A stretch of DNA of 64,000 bases from positions 992,001-1,056,000 of the forward strand of contig JACKQL020000013.1 of NCBI GenBank assembly GCA_018296165.2. Reading direction: 5' to 3'. Made by a program: the position numbers and the translations under genes. The notes beneath the pieces were generated by a model that saw nothing but the letters and a program-made list of their open reading frames with translations, did no database searches and was not told the origin of the DNA. Numbering within the stretch: the stretch's first letter is position 1; every line of letters begins with the position of its first letter. Origin of the DNA: Termitomyces sp. T153. Its lineage: Eukaryota > Basidiomycota > Agaricomycetes > Agaricales > Lyophyllaceae. Shown piece after piece: positions 24,199 through 36,838 of the stretch.

Positions 24199-25179
24199 AT
24201 GCCCCGTCGCCATCAGCATTGGATCTATGTTTGGGTTCCACTCTTCACTTCCTTCATCTGGTTTGGTACAACAATCATCTTGTCTCTCACTAAGAGTCTT
24301 GACCTTACAACAGTTTTAAGGTACTCTGTGGGCAATGCTGATAACATGGCTTGCAACTGGCCGACCCAAATATCCCTCACAGGATGGAAAGATTGCATAC
24401 ATATCTGATATCGGCGCCGGCATCCTGAAACCACTATTCATTGCTGGATGTGCAGTGACAGGCGCGGGTTTCTTCCTTTGCCTGTGCATAGAGCGTGCAC
24501 TAAGGCACTCAGGCAGGTATTAAGCGATTGAGGGATCATCATATTGACATTAATAACGCTTTCAATGATAGGCTTTTGCCTAACATGCGGAAACGAGAGC
24601 TTGTATTTTCATGTCTTGCAATTCTTGGCTCATTCATCGGTGGGCTAGGACTTATACTCCTTTCAATATTCGACACCGAACGATACACGAGTGCACATCG
24701 ATCATTCCTTCTTGTTTTCATGGTTGGTGTGGCGCTTAGTGCCATTTTCACTGTCGTTGAAGTGAGTCATATCCAAATTTTGTTACTCAACCTGTATGCT
24801 CACTCGTTCATTGAGTACCGTTGGATAAGTCACGACTTTTATGAAGCTCGCAAGCTCAAAATTGCGTATATCATGAAGGCCATCATTGCCGGTGTCCTCA
24901 TCATACTTGCAATAGCCTTCGCCGTGACTTTGTTTAGGAATACAGATGTCGGAGGTAAACTGTCAATCATCGTAAAACAAAACAGGTGACTAATTGGCAT
25001 TAGCTGTCTTGGAGTGGACTATTGCTTTCGGCTTTACCTTTTACATTCTCACCTTTTTCTATGACCTTAGGCAAGCCAAGGGTGTGCATAAGGGTCGATA
25101 CAAAAGGAGCCGAATACGCGCGGGCTTCGATGGCGATACGCAAGCGATGGGGGAGAGAAGAATCACATCAACTTCGTAG
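24199..25179 (+). CDS. FRAG1/DRAM/Sfk1-family multi-pass membrane protein
   Basis: Five exons: 24199-24265, 24321-24516, 24572-24761, 24816-24954, 25004-25179 (768 nt, 255 aa). The protein begins MPRRHQHWIYVWVPLFTSF, so the first membrane helix starts close to the N-terminus. It then has the family block YISDIGAGILKPLFIAGCAV and helices around VFSCLAILGSFIGGLGLILL, FLLVFMVGVALSAIFTVVE, IMKAIIAGVLIILAIAFAV and TIAFGFTFYILTFFYDL, about six in all. Related proteins are yeast Sfk1 (plasma-membrane PI4-kinase and lipid-asymmetry regulator), DRAM and PGAP2/FRAG1 (GPI-anchor remodelling). Which of these roles applies is not decidable here. The cytoplasmic tail is short and basic. The gene is convergent with the C2 gene, 124 nt apart. 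Confidence 0.9.
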
Positions 25180-25303
25180 TGTCTACGCCTTTATAGTACG
25201 TAGGTAATTAGTAGCAGATGAACTACAGTACACTAAGTAATAAATCCAGGATGATCAACTTTCCGGCATTCTAAGTCATTCCTACTGCAGACACAGTCGC
25301 GCC

Positions 25304-27096
25304 CTATAGATTGAGCTCCTTATCCAATGCCAAAGCCAGCTCGCGGTCCTTTTCTTCTTGTGTTTTTCGTTGTTCCGCTTCAGACTCGACATGCCGAAGC
25401 ACTTCAACGCGAGCTTGATCAGAATTGGTGGTGGAGGGAGATACGGATTGTCGGTCACGAGATGGGCTTTCGGATCCAGAAGGAAGAGGAAGAGGTGTCG
25501 AATAGCGGGCTTGGCGGAATGGGTCGGATAGTTTATCTTTTAATGAGGGCTGCTGCCAGTAGTGGTATGTTAGCTGGGGAGGTGAGGTATAGCTTGATTG
25601 CGGATAGCCTGACTTTGGGGGAGGTAAAAGGTAATCTGCCTGCGACGGAGGCGCGGGATAATCTGTTATAGGTGGGGTATATGTGTAGCTTGCTTGGACT
25701 AAAGGCGGAGCATAGTCGTCAGGGCCATTGGGTTCTCTAGGGGCAGAGGTATGAAGCATGGGTATGGGGAATGAGAAAGATTCAGTCAGTGTTGCCTCTT
25801 GATGCTGAGGTGGGGATGCCGTTGTAACAGGAACACCATAGGCGGGCTGAGAAATGGTCGGATTGGCAGAAAATGAGGGCGAAGAATAGGTGTTCGTTGC
25901 TATTGGGACAAAATGGGTATTTCCAATCGGTAAGGTATGATTTGGTGGATGTCTTGGAACATAGGCATCATTGTTGTGCGGTACAGACCCCATGGAAGAC
26001 TGTTGCAATTGGGCTGTGATATGCTGTGAAGGATTTGGCGAGGACACGACCCTTCCTCCTCCAGTTTTTAATGTTGAAGGAAACTGAGGAGCAGTAAGAG
26101 GATGCGATGGAGTTGGTCGTGGATGCGGTCTTCCTCCACCGGGAAGAAGAGTGGATGGGAGTCCAAGTGGGGGAGTGACTTCGCGTTGCAGTGTCGGAAG
26201 AGGTGAGTCGGCCGGTTTCGGGGATGAAGCAGAAGGCGATCTTGAGTGGTAACCTTTCGGACTATAGTAGGCGTTGCTCAGTGGTTGTTGACTCGTCATA
26301 GGATCACTTAGAAGATTGTGAAGAGCTGCAGTGGCAAAGCGGTCAGATACCGGCGGAATCGAGGTAATCTGAACCGGCCTGGACTGGTTGACAGGATGAT
26401 GAGGCTCAGGTGTAAGAGACCTCGATGGGTGACGAGTTTCTTGAAGAGCTCCCGGTTGTGGACCAACCTGAGGGGGGCGGCTGATTCTTTCAGGCTTTGA
26501 TGATGAGCGTTTGGGGGAATTACTCCATGGTGTTGCGTCAGAAGGTGGTGCTGGACCGTTTGAGTAGAATGTCATTTCTAAATACAAGTCGCCACGAACA
26601 ACGCCGTCAACATTCAGAGGCACCCAGTCTAGATGTTTTCAAGAAGATTAACACCAATAGTAGAGAATGTCTGCTATGTAAATATGTGGTCGAAAAACAT
26701 ACCATCGAACTCTCCTATCTTCAACGTGTCGGTGATGTCGAGTTCACCTTTTCCTAAGATATCATCGGACCTGGACTCCTTCGCATAGCACGCGACTTCC
26801 AGTTTCCTGAATTTGTCCCCGGATTGCTTCATAACAGGATATCGGATTTCTTCATCCCATTCAGGATGCTGGCCGCCTCTGATGGCAACTTTTGTTTTCT
26901 TAGTCGTACCTGGTCAGTGAACCAGCAGAGCGATGACCAATGAATCTTAAGGACGAATAAAGTTCGTAAGGTTCTCACCATTGAAGGTTACTTGCGCAAA
27001 TACATCCTGTTTGTAGAGGGAGTGCTTGTCGTTAAGGTTTCTCGCCTTCAGGACAACGATGATCAAGGTACCCAGTTCAGTCTCTCGATTTGACAT
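25304..27096 (-). CDS. C2-domain protein with proline-rich tail (Inn1/Fic1-like)
   Basis: Three exons: 27096-26979, 26909-26703, 26628-25304 (1650 nt, 549 aa). Residues 1-125 are a C2 domain: LGTLIIVVLKARNLNDKHSL, then DVFAQVTFNG and IRGGQHPEWDEEIRYPV, followed by the C2 strand with DDILGKGELDIT. The remaining 420 residues are very rich in Pro, Ser, Tyr and Gln with many PxxP motifs, and the protein ends in a charged helix (EEKDRELALALDKELNL) that resembles a ubiquitin-interacting motif. A single N-terminal C2 domain plus a PxxP tail is the layout of yeast Inn1 and fission-yeast Fic1, which recruit SH3 proteins at the division site. This role is inferred from architecture only. Confidence 0.9.
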
Positions 27097-27348
27097 TGTT
27101 ACTCCTTCTCCAGGAAGAGTTACCGATCTTCAGAATATCCGGACTCGTGAGGGGCGTATGTAAGTCTGTTGTTGATGATGGCCCCCATCTTGTTCAATTG
27201 TCATGTTGCCGAGTTTCACATCTTATCAGATCACATCAACCCAAGCAAATCAACCCAAGCAAGTGCTCAAATTTTCAAAATCGACGAATGGTACATAAAC
27301 AAAATACATATGGAATAAAGTACATAGCAAAGATCGAAAAATAAGCTT

Positions 27349-29525
27349 TCATATATTTTGTTCCGGGCGATACTGGATCATGTTGGGGACAGGAATGTAG
27401 ACCATCTAGGAAAAGATAATATTAAATTTAAACCCTGAACCACTGAAGGAGCTCATTAAAATCTTACCTCACGGTATGAATCGCGCATTCTCATGCGCAT
27501 CAGACATTTCGATGGCAAAAGTTTGCTGTTAGGACTCAGCCAGAGTTCCCGAAGGTGATGATCGTCTGGAATGGCGGCCCCCATATGCTCTCGTAACATC
27601 TCCCACCCACGACCGTCAGCGTGCAAGCCAAGGACTCGGATCAGACGTTGAATATGGTTATGAACAAACGTATGGTAGAATTTGGGGTAGATCTCCTCCA
27701 GAGTTTCAGTTACGACACAATGTCCTGGGAGGAAGTGGAAGTCTACCCCAGTTGACTGACGAAGTGTCTCTGGGTGGATACGGAGACCACCGAGATCTCG
27801 AACGACGAAGCCAAGGAGTTCACCGGTGGTCACATCAAAGCGCGCAAGAACATTTTGCGCATGTGCTTCGAACGCGACGCCGTTATTGATAAGAGGAGGA
27901 AGGAGGGCCTGGCAGGCTAACTGGATATATCTGTTGAGGAATCAGTGAAGAACGCGGAGAAGGATTTCGAAGACTTACCGATCTAAGAAATTTGCACGTT
28001 TCTCATATGTGTCAAGTCTGAAGGCGTTTTCGACAGCCGATGTGCCGCTGGCCTGTCCGGCGTGATCCATTTCCGAAAGTGCAGCACTTACAACAAGCAC
28101 ATGACCTTCCTCTGGCTGAATCTCTTCTCTAAGAAGGGCGGTAAGATGTTTTGCAAGGTCTGGGTCGTCCGAACGATAGACAGCGCTCGCGGGCTCCCGC
28201 GAGATCGAGAGAATCTGAGGATTGATCATCAATTTTGGCACAATTTCGTTTGAGAAACGAGGCCCAAAATCAGCCGTCAGGTGGGAGATTGTCCTGAGCG
28301 CAGAAGAAATCTTGACACCGACTGCAAGCTTGAGTGCCATATTACGAAGCTCCGGTATAATGACAGTTCTATTGAAAGATAAGGGAATATATATATATGG
28401 AGCGAATGTCATACGCACCGAATACTAGATTGAGCATAAGCCTGCAAACTAATGTCGGCATGCAGGACAGCGATATCGGGAAACTTGGCAACAATGTTGG
28501 GAATTTGTAGCTCATGTACAGGCATGACAAAAGAATCAGGATCATCAGATATCGTCCTTCCGCATCTTTCGGCGGTGGACTTCGCTAATTCTCGGATAGA
28601 AGCTTCAAACGGTCCCAGAACACGGATTCGGGCGCGTGGTACACGCACGAACCGAATACGAGGATGATACCAGTCGTAATCCAAAACGGTAGAAGGAAGG
28701 GATCTGGCGCGGTGCATCTGTCAACAAGGATCGTACATTATTTGTTAAGATAATAATAATGCGACGGACGGGATGAGTGGGATGACCCGCTACAAGACTT
28801 TGCTCCCATTCAATCGGTGCTGAGGTAAGAGAAGGGCAATGAGGTGGTTTTCGATATGACATAACTTGAAGGCCATGAGAATGCTGAAGCCGCAGGTTAA
28901 TCAGATACTCACATTGGTAGTCAAAAGAGCTTTGAATTTCTTTCCTGATTGCCTCTCGAAGACCATCCTGAATAATGATACCACCGACGAACTTCTGCCA
29001 CAGATGAACCACATCTATAACTTCTGACAGCACCATAGAAGGCTCCAGCTCCCAAGAAGGAGGCATAAAACAGGTGAGAATGGTGTCGCGATAGAAATTC
29101 TAATGAGGTACTGTTGGTGAACATGTGAACTGGGGAAGAATGATTTTCCCCCTTACGTTGTGAAGAGTGTGGACCGGTCTATCTGAGAACTCATAGATAT
29201 GGGGCCACATATCGAGTGGGTCCACAAGCCCTACTGGACGCCCGTACTTATGCAGGAGCGTCTCATTGGATGGGGCGAAAACCGGTGCATGACGGAGGGG
29301 GATTACAGCAAAGATATCATCTCCTCGCAAAATACGATCCAAAATGGGGGGCTCTGAAATTAGATGTTTCGAGAGAACAACCAGGATCCCTGAAGCCGGG
29401 GAATCTTCAGCGATGGGAATATAAATTGCTCGCAGTAGCTTTTCCGTTACAAGGCAAGAGATAAGTCGAGAGTTTACGGCAAAAACCGCGTGCTCTCGCG
29501 GAGGTAATCCAGAACCTGATGACAT
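27349..29525 (-). CDS. NIS siderophore synthetase, IucA/IucC family (copy 1)
   Basis: Seven exons: 29525-29157, 29099-28913, 28864-28770, 28717-28419, 28368-27979, 27930-27468, 27405-27349 (1860 nt, 619 aa). Family motifs are intact: GHPTHPMHRARS (nucleotide-binding HPxHP block), MALKLAVGVKISSALRTIS, the kinase-like GVAFEAHAQNVLARFD and FVVRDLGGLRIHPETL; the C-terminal FhuF-like part reads LIRVLGLHADGRGW. NIS synthetases use ATP to adenylate a carboxylic acid such as citrate and couple it to an amine or alcohol, building hydroxy-carboxylate siderophores without an NRPS. In the HPTHPMH..R motif the usual Lys is Arg here. It lies head to tail with copy 2, 826 nt apart. No transporter or decarboxylase is visible nearby. 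Substrates cannot be predicted from sequence alone. Confidence 0.92.
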
Positions 29526-30351
29526 ATCAAAAATCACTGTCAACTCGAAGATTCGATTGGTTCTGGCTTGGCTGTATCGGCTCAATGATTAGCAGTAGAA
29601 GACTAGAACGTTGTGGTAAGGATCCGTAAACGATAACTATTCTCAATCACTTACCGGTAAACCACTCTCCAAGTATGAAGCGATCCTCTGAAAGATGCTT
29701 GATCGATGATGTTGACGATCGAAATTGATGACGCCACAAAGTGTCAAGATCGTCTCCCAGAGATTATCAAAGCGGGCTTCGAAAACGGTTCCTCGTGGAG
29801 TATCGATAGGAAGGTGGCGTATCGATCACCGCAGGCTGGCTACATGATGCTGTTGTTTGAGTAAGGTGATCAGATACAAAGCCAGACTGGGGGATGCATG
29901 ATGGCTCATTCCAGGAATCCATTGGCAGACGAGTGATGATGATGACCGGGACCGGTGGCCTCATGCCAATCAAGGTTTGCTACATAAGACTTTCGCAGGT
30001 AGCGACTAGCTAAGTCGGAATCGGAGCTAGAACTTGCATTTTCGGGGTCTTGCACCAAGTTAGCCAGAGTTCCTCCTCCAATATGAGTGGAGCTAGGCTA
30101 CGACTCTGATTCATGAAGTACAAGTGCGTAGAGCTTTCTCCTAAAGGTTTCAATCGGTCACGCCTGGTTTCCCGAGGCCGGATCAAGGTGCTAATATACA
30201 GCTTTGTGCCAATGGAGAAAAACGCTAAAAATAAAGGATATGAAACAAAGCGCCAAAATCTACTTAAATTTCCAAGGCAAAGGAGAAAGAAGAATAAAAA
30301 ATACATACACACACAAAATATTGTATGCATTATTTGAAATTACCAACACCT
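29526..30351. promoter_or_regulatory. Spacer between the two NIS synthetase genes (promoter region of copy 1)
   Basis: 826 nt holding the 3' UTR of copy 2 and the 5' region of copy 1. It is purine-rich around 30210-30310. GATA-type cores occur (for example TGATCAGATAC near 29867), but I cannot tell functional GATA-factor sites from chance. Confidence 0.4.
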
Positions 30352-32525
30352 TTATAGTGTAAAAGGTTCGGGAAAGGACTGTGAAGATGCTTTTCGAATT
30401 CCGTCAATCAGCAACAGCAATGAAGCAGACCTAAAGACTTACGAAACGATACATCCCTGACATCCGCATGCGAAGAAAGCACTTAGAAGGTAGACTTTTG
30501 CGCTCAGGGGATAGCCAAGCAGCGTGAAGTGGGTGGTCTTTGGGTATCACAGCATTGAGATGTTCCCTAACTACATCCCAGCCACGACCGTTATAATGCA
30601 AACCAAGAACTCGAATAAGTTGTTGGAGGTGGTTGTGAAAAACTGTATGATACATTCGGGTATATACATCATCAAGATCGGGCGCGATGATAGAATGACC
30701 TTGGTGAACGTCGAGGTCCACACCGGTTGATGCTTTGAGAGTTTCAGGGTGGACGCGTAGGCCTCCGAAATCACGAATGATGAACCCCTTGAGTTCCTTC
30801 GTTGTCAGGTCAAAGCGAGCCAAGCAGTTCTGAGGGTGACATTCGAAGGCAACTCCATTGTGAAGCACGGAAGGAAGGAAGGCGTCGAAGAGCATGCGGA
30901 CAAACCTGACAATTCTGGAGGTCAAAAGTTGAGGCCAAGGTATGATTAGAAACTTACTTGCTGAGCCATTCAATACGCTTTTCTTCTGTATCTAGTCCAA
31001 ACACACGTATCAGAGGAGGAATATGCCCTCCCACGCCACTATGTCCACTCTCTACGAGAGCTGTACATACGATTAGACGTTCGCCCGACTCTTCACTGAT
31101 GTTCTCATGGGCCTCCCGGATGATCGCAGCGCAATGTTTTGCTATCTCTCCATTTGGATGCCTGTGCACAACACTTGCAAGTTCTTTGGCGACAGTAACA
31201 ATCGTAGGGTCTAGGGAAAGCGCAGGAACAACATGTTTGGAGAACCGCGGGCCCAAGTAGGCAGATGCAGGAGAGATAGTTCGCACGGCGGAGGTCAGCT
31301 TGATGCCGACTCCTAACTTGAGCGACAGCCCCGTATATGCCCCGGGAACAATGACGGACCTACAACCACCGTGAGCACACTTATAATACATGAATGGAAT
31401 TATATTGACCGTATACTCTGTTGAGCGAGTATATCGAGACCGACATCTTCGGGATAGATCTCGGCTTCTTTAAACTTGTCCTGTATATGGGCGACCTGAA
31501 GTTCGTGAACAGGTATTGCGACGTAATTTTCGCGAATTTCTACACTCCTCCCGGCCTTCCTGCACATCGCATCTACAACAGGCCGCACAAGATCCTCAAA
31601 GTCGTACGTTATATGCAGATTGTTTCTAGGGACGGCTACCAACCTCAATCGAGGGTGATAAAGATCAACAGTCCCCGGAGCAAAGTCTGGTAAAGGCGAT
31701 AAGAAAAACCGCAGTTTGTGCATCTTTAGCGAAGAATTGTGAGCTCAATACTAGGCGCCGGAAGATGGAAGTATACGGACTGGATGTGTGGGATGGCCTT
31801 CTACAATAGACTGTTCCCATTCGATACTCGGGGAAGAAAATTCGGGCGCAGGGGGTGGGTCCTCATAGGAAAAGGCTGAGAGACTATAAGCGTACTGGGG
31901 AAGTTTAACAGATATAACTCACTTTGCCATTTTACAGAGTTAAAGAGCTCGTTAGAGATGTCCTTAATTAAAGTTCTGTCCAAGTCTAAACTCGATCCAA
32001 ACTTCTCCCAAATCGACACAGCACTCTTGCAAAGTGTGAGCCGCGTTGATATTGCGATGTCCCATCCTTGTCCTGATAGAGCGCTCAGAGTGGCCTCACT
32101 TAGACCGTCATACTAATCGTTCACAGTTGTCAGGTTCAGAGGAAAAAATACTGATTCAGAAGTAATACCTCGCTAGCTGGACCGCTGAAACCATGTGAGA
32201 TTTCAAAGATAAAAGGCACCATATCTAATGGATCGAGTAGGCCAATCTTCCTCTCCGAAGAGCCTGTACTCTCCTCATGAAGCAAAGGAACGTGATGTAA
32301 AGCGACGATGGCCAAGATGTCCTCTGATTCGTAGGACCGGGGTGGTGCGTCGAAATCGCCTAAGAGGACAACGGCGACACCGACGGTCTCCACCCCGAAG
32401 ATCGGGACATATAAGGCCTTGAGCAGTGATTCGGTCACAAGGCAGGAGATAAGGCGGGCATTAGTGACGAAGATGGCTCGATCGCTGGGATTCAAGAGCG
32501 CAAGTCGCGTCGCAGGTATGGACAT
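30352..32525 (-). CDS. NIS siderophore synthetase, IucA/IucC family (copy 2)
   Basis: Seven exons: 32525-32169, 32112-31923, 31875-31781, 31723-31410, 31359-30958, 30914-30443, 30378-30352 (1857 nt, 618 aa). All six introns fall at the same phases as in copy 1 and exon 3 is 95 nt in both, so the pair arose by tandem duplication. Motifs: VEGHPTHPMHKLRF (Lys retained), LKLGVGIKLTSAVRTIS, GVAFECHPQNCLARFD and FIIRDFGGLRVHPETL, then LIRVLGLHYNGRGW. Divergence between the copies is spread over the whole length, so this is not a recent duplicate. If intron 30379-30442 were not spliced the protein would instead stop at 30431. The promoter region is shared, divergently, with the laccase gene. Siderophore assembly is inferred from the family. 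Confidence 0.92.
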
Positions 32526-33718
32526 AATCCGAGATTAAGGGTCGACATCCACTGCACAAGACAATGACATCCAAGATGTACCGTCTATGGTCAAGAGATT
32601 CAAAACATAACTAACATGATTCTTGATCTTATGTATATGCTTTGTCTCTATGTATCGAATCTTAGTCACAAACTTCTTGGTTATTCCTCGAAGTTCCCTT
32701 AGCCTCCCCCACACTGTCATGTCCGAACAAGCTTAAGACCAACCATGCAAAAAGGCAATATCTATCCAATTAAATATGTCTATACATGATTATTCCATGG
32801 TCGTTGAAATTGCTGATTTGTTCACGTGATAATTACCCTTTAAGGGAATGTCAGTATGGTGGGCGAGAATTGGGGCGAGCTTATTCCTCCTCCTCGCTCC
32901 TCGCTCTTATTGAAATTCAGTCCAGCTCACCGTGAGAAAAGTTTTTTCGACTCTCCCACCATTAAACTCGGGGTAGGGATCGCCTGGTCAACCTTCTTGT
33001 GCCAAAACAAGCATTCTGAATGGTTCTAGGATCCGAGTATCGGCATCATGAAGACATTTTCGAAGTTGTTTGAGTATCGTGGAAATAAGCATTTAAGTAG
33101 TTGCTTATCAGCGTTCTATTCGCAAATACCATCTCCGAAAGCTTCTTGGCATGGAAGTTGAGTCATCGCAGCGGTCATCACTTTTGGTCGTGCAGACCTA
33201 GTTTACTTCTAATGGCGAGTACATTTGATCTATTTCATTCTTTACAATTTACCTGACTTTGTGATATTGGCATTGTCGTAGTTTGTTGCCTCAGGATCGC
33301 TCCATCTAACAGCATAATAATTGAGACTGATTGTGGAATTACTGAAGGGCCCTGCCTACCTGAGTCTCACCTCGAGCCATCAATCCGATGCTCGCTGTCT
33401 ATATTCTCATGCAGTCAAACATACCTGCGGGTCCACGTGGAATATTTTGGCTAACTACGTCGTGATTTGCCTTCAGAGGTCCTACTTGCCAAGATTCGAA
33501 AATGGTCATAGTCGACGCGCTCTGTCGGTCCTTGGTAGTTTCATCAGAATCTTTATCTCCTATAACTTGTTAGCTATCAGAGCATGCTATCAAGCGATAC
33601 ACGGGGACAGGAATGTCCCGTATCACTTCTACTTGGCATTTATCGAGATAAATCCATGATGCATATCAACTTGAGTCCTTAAAAGCCATATGTGTTTGCT
33701 ATCCCTCGTCAGTTCAAC
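32526..33718. promoter_or_regulatory. Divergent promoter region between NIS copy 2 and laccase
   Basis: 1193 nt with no gene. A CACGTG E-box-like core with an adjoining GATAA (TTCACGTGATAATTACC) lies near 32821-32837. E-box plus GATA cores suit bHLH or GATA-factor control, but occurrence by chance is possible. Confidence 0.4.
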
Positions 33719-36700
33719 ATGGTCCAGCTTTCTGTCAACCTCATAGCACTTGCTCTCCTTCCAATTGCTATTGCCGTGGGCCCTACGAAACAGTTTAACT
33801 TTGACGTCGTCAATGCGCAGATTTCTCCCGATGGATTTACGAGAGAGTAAGCCGTCTTGATCGTCTCGACGCGAGACTTGTTAAATGCTTGACAGTGCTG
33901 TTTTGATTAACGGAGAGTTTCCAGGACCGGGTGAGTGAACAACGCTAGCATGTCAAGCCCTCGCCTACTGACTCGAATCATGATAACAGTGGTCTCAGTA
34001 AACAAGAATGATAGGGTAAAGGTGCGGACTTCTGACTATACTTATTGAGGGACTCGATGGTTGATTGTTTGGTTCATGACCGTTTCTTTAGATCAGGACC
34101 AACAACAAGCTTGTAGATCCTAATATGCGGAGGAGCACTTCAATTGTAAGCCTCACTCACAACCACCTCGGATATCACCGTTTCATGAAACTTTTGCAGC
34201 ATTGGCATGGGTTCTTCCAAGCCCGCACGTCTGCCATGGATGGACCATCGTAAGTCTTATTGTTGCTTCTCGCTGCTCTTCAATATGTTGAAATTTCGCT
34301 AGATTTGTGAACCAGGTATGGTCAATTTTTGGAAGTGAATTTAGGAAGTCTGAGTCAAACAATCTGGTGCATTTAGTGCCCGATACCGCCGTGAGTGATA
34401 ATCTTACTCTCCAAAATTGCATGGGTTAATAATTGTTAACAGAAACACAACATTCTTCTGTAAGTGGATCCATTCATTGTAGTGCTATACTCACCCCTTC
34501 CTTCTCCAGACGAGTTTGACACAGCTGGTCAGACTGGGAACTTCTGGTGTGTATGTGCCCATTCATAGCTCGAGTCGAATGTCAATCGCAATGTTGCACA
34601 GGTACCACTCTCACCTTTCCACACAATATTGTGATGGTTTACGAGGAGTCTTCCCTGTCTACGGTGAATGACTTTCAATGTGAGACTTCGTCTATTACTA
34701 AACGCTTTTCAGATCCGCACGATCCCTTGAAGTACCTTTATGATGTGGACGATGGTAAAATTCGGGTCGTGGCTGATCCAAATATTTTGTTGTAACTCAC
34801 TCTTCTTTTCCAGCAAATACCATTATCACTCTTTCTGACTGGTACGAGGGTTTGTATCTCATCACATTTTAAACCAATCGATTTCATAGGTATCATACGC
34901 TTGCTCCTGCGGCTCAGGATGATTTCTTCAAGACAAAGACTGTTCCGTAAATTTATCATTTTTCATTGATTGGATTATTCAGTCAACTCATTCTCCATTA
35001 GTATCCCAGATTCGACCTTGATCAATGGTGTGGGCCGTTATAATGGAGGTCCACTTGTTCCCTATGCCGTCGTTAATGTCGTCAAAGGCAAACGATACAG
35101 GTAAAAAAACATTGCTTGGCCGGAAAGTCTCTCAAAACAACCATTCCTACAGATTCCGTGTCTTCTCGCTGGCTTGTCGTCCATTTTTTACCTTCTCTAT
35201 CGATAATCACACGATGGGTCAGCAATCTCAGCTCCATAGAGTCTTGTCCACACCTGATGAGGCTTCGATTAGATGTCATGGAGCTCGATGGTATCGAACA
35301 TGATCCTGTCCCGGTCCAAAATTTTGATATTTATGCTGGTATGTTATCTTCGACATATGTGAATCAAATCGGCCCATAGAGCCCTTTAGCACAACGCGTT
35401 TCGGTGATTTTGCATGCCAACCAAACTGTCGGCAACTATTGGATCCGTGCACCGTAGGTCTTGCAGTAACATGATTTAAAACTGATCGAGAACCTTGCTA
35501 TAGTCCAACTGGTGGGTCACCTGCATCCAACCCCAACCGTAAGTCAAGTTAAATTGTCATGCAGATGAGGGTCAATTTTATTGCATATAGTTAACCCCGA
35601 CCTTGCCCTCGCCATTTTGCGCTACAAGGGTGCGCCAGCAGTAGAACCTACTACCGTCAATATCCCAGGTGTCAAGCTTTTCGAAGGTGACATGCATGTA
35701 AGTGGACACTACTTTGAACCTAAATTTACAACTAATAACTTTCGTGACAGCCTATCGCATCTGAGGGCCCTGGGAAGGTGAGTCTGATCCTATATCGAAT
35801 GCATTCACCATAATTTAAAAACTTTTCTATTAGCTCGGTGATGGCCCTCCTGACGTGGCGCTCAATCTTGTGATCAGCCAAGTATGTCTCTTGTCTGCTT
35901 TCCAGGAATATACTGATCTGACTTTGCAGCCTAATCCTCCCTTCTTCGACATCAATGGTATCTCGTACATCTCGCCCACTGTGCCAGTGTTACTTCAGCT
36001 TCTGAGCGGGGCCAAAGATCCTCAAGATTTCTTGCCATCGGTAAGATTGGTCTTTGAGATTATTTATGTTTTAGCCTCTAATTTTTTGCCTAGGAACAAG
36101 TCGGTTGTTCAGCTTCTAAAACCATGATGTTGCTAATATAGACCCGAGGTTTTCCTGCTTCCTCCCAACAAACTCATTGAGATTTCGATTCCTGGAGGAG
36201 GACGTAAGTCTTTTAACTTTTTTCCATGATTCTTGTGAAGCTTAAGAAGGCCTACAGAGCATCCCTTTCACTGTATGCTCCTTGATATTATAGATGAAGC
36301 TTCTAATGACTTGGACTCAATCAAGTACATGGCCACGCATTCGATATCGTCCGAACTGCCAACACTGAGGTTGTGAACTATGTCAACCCTCCGAGACGAG
36401 ATGTTGTTGCAAGTAGGTGGCTCTTTATAAAAGTTCGGACTATCGTTGAAATGATGATTCAGTCGCTGGTGGAAACGTCACCTTCCGCTTCTTCAGTGTA
36501 TGTATGAACCTGACATTGCATTTGATATTCTGAGAGTTTTTCTTTTAGGGGAATCCTGGAGCTTGGTTCTTGCACTGGTCTGCATGATTCAGAGTATTCG
36601 TGAGGTTTTTATCTGATGATACCTTTGTGTAGCCACATCGATTGGCATCTGGAGGCCGGCTTGGCGATTGTCTTTGGCGAAGCTCCTCAGGATAATCTTT

Positions 36701-36838
36701 CTGGCCCGAAAGCACAAATTATTCCTCCAGACTGGAAGCACGTTAATTTCTCCTCATCCGCAACTGGTTGCTGACCAGTTCTTCTTTATCAGGAGCCTCT
36801 GCCCTGCTTACGATGCCCTTGAACCGGAATTCCAGTAG
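33719..36838 (+). CDS. Laccase (secreted multicopper oxidase), 29 exons
   Basis: Exons I could fit: 33719-33846, 33896-33930, 33990-34021, 34092-34145, 34200-34249, 34304-34316, 34377-34390, 34443-34459, 34510-34546, 34602-34663, 34713-34754, 34814-34841, 34890-34946, 35002-35100, 35153-35217, 35273-35338, 35390-35453, 35504-35538, 35591-35697, 35751-35777, 35834-35881, 35930-36040, 36149-36203, 36258-36272, 36326-36412, 36463-36497, 36549-36577, 36633-36741, 36779-36838 (1581 nt, 526 aa, the usual laccase length). A signal peptide (MVQLSVNLIALALLPIAIA) precedes the mature protein. All four copper-ligand motifs are present: HWHG, then WYHSHLSTQYCDGLRG, HPFHLHGHAF and HCHIDWHLEAGL (Leu at the axial T1 position). 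Laccases oxidise phenols and reduce O2 to water outside the cell. There is no C-terminal membrane anchor, arguing against a Fet3-type ferroxidase. The first bases of the last exon are uncertain. Confidence 0.93.

Noticed and set aside
33719..36838. Laccase as a Fet3-type ferroxidase paired with siderophores
   Set aside because: Laccase signatures fit throughout and no C-terminal membrane anchor is encoded, so ferroxidase is not the preferred call.
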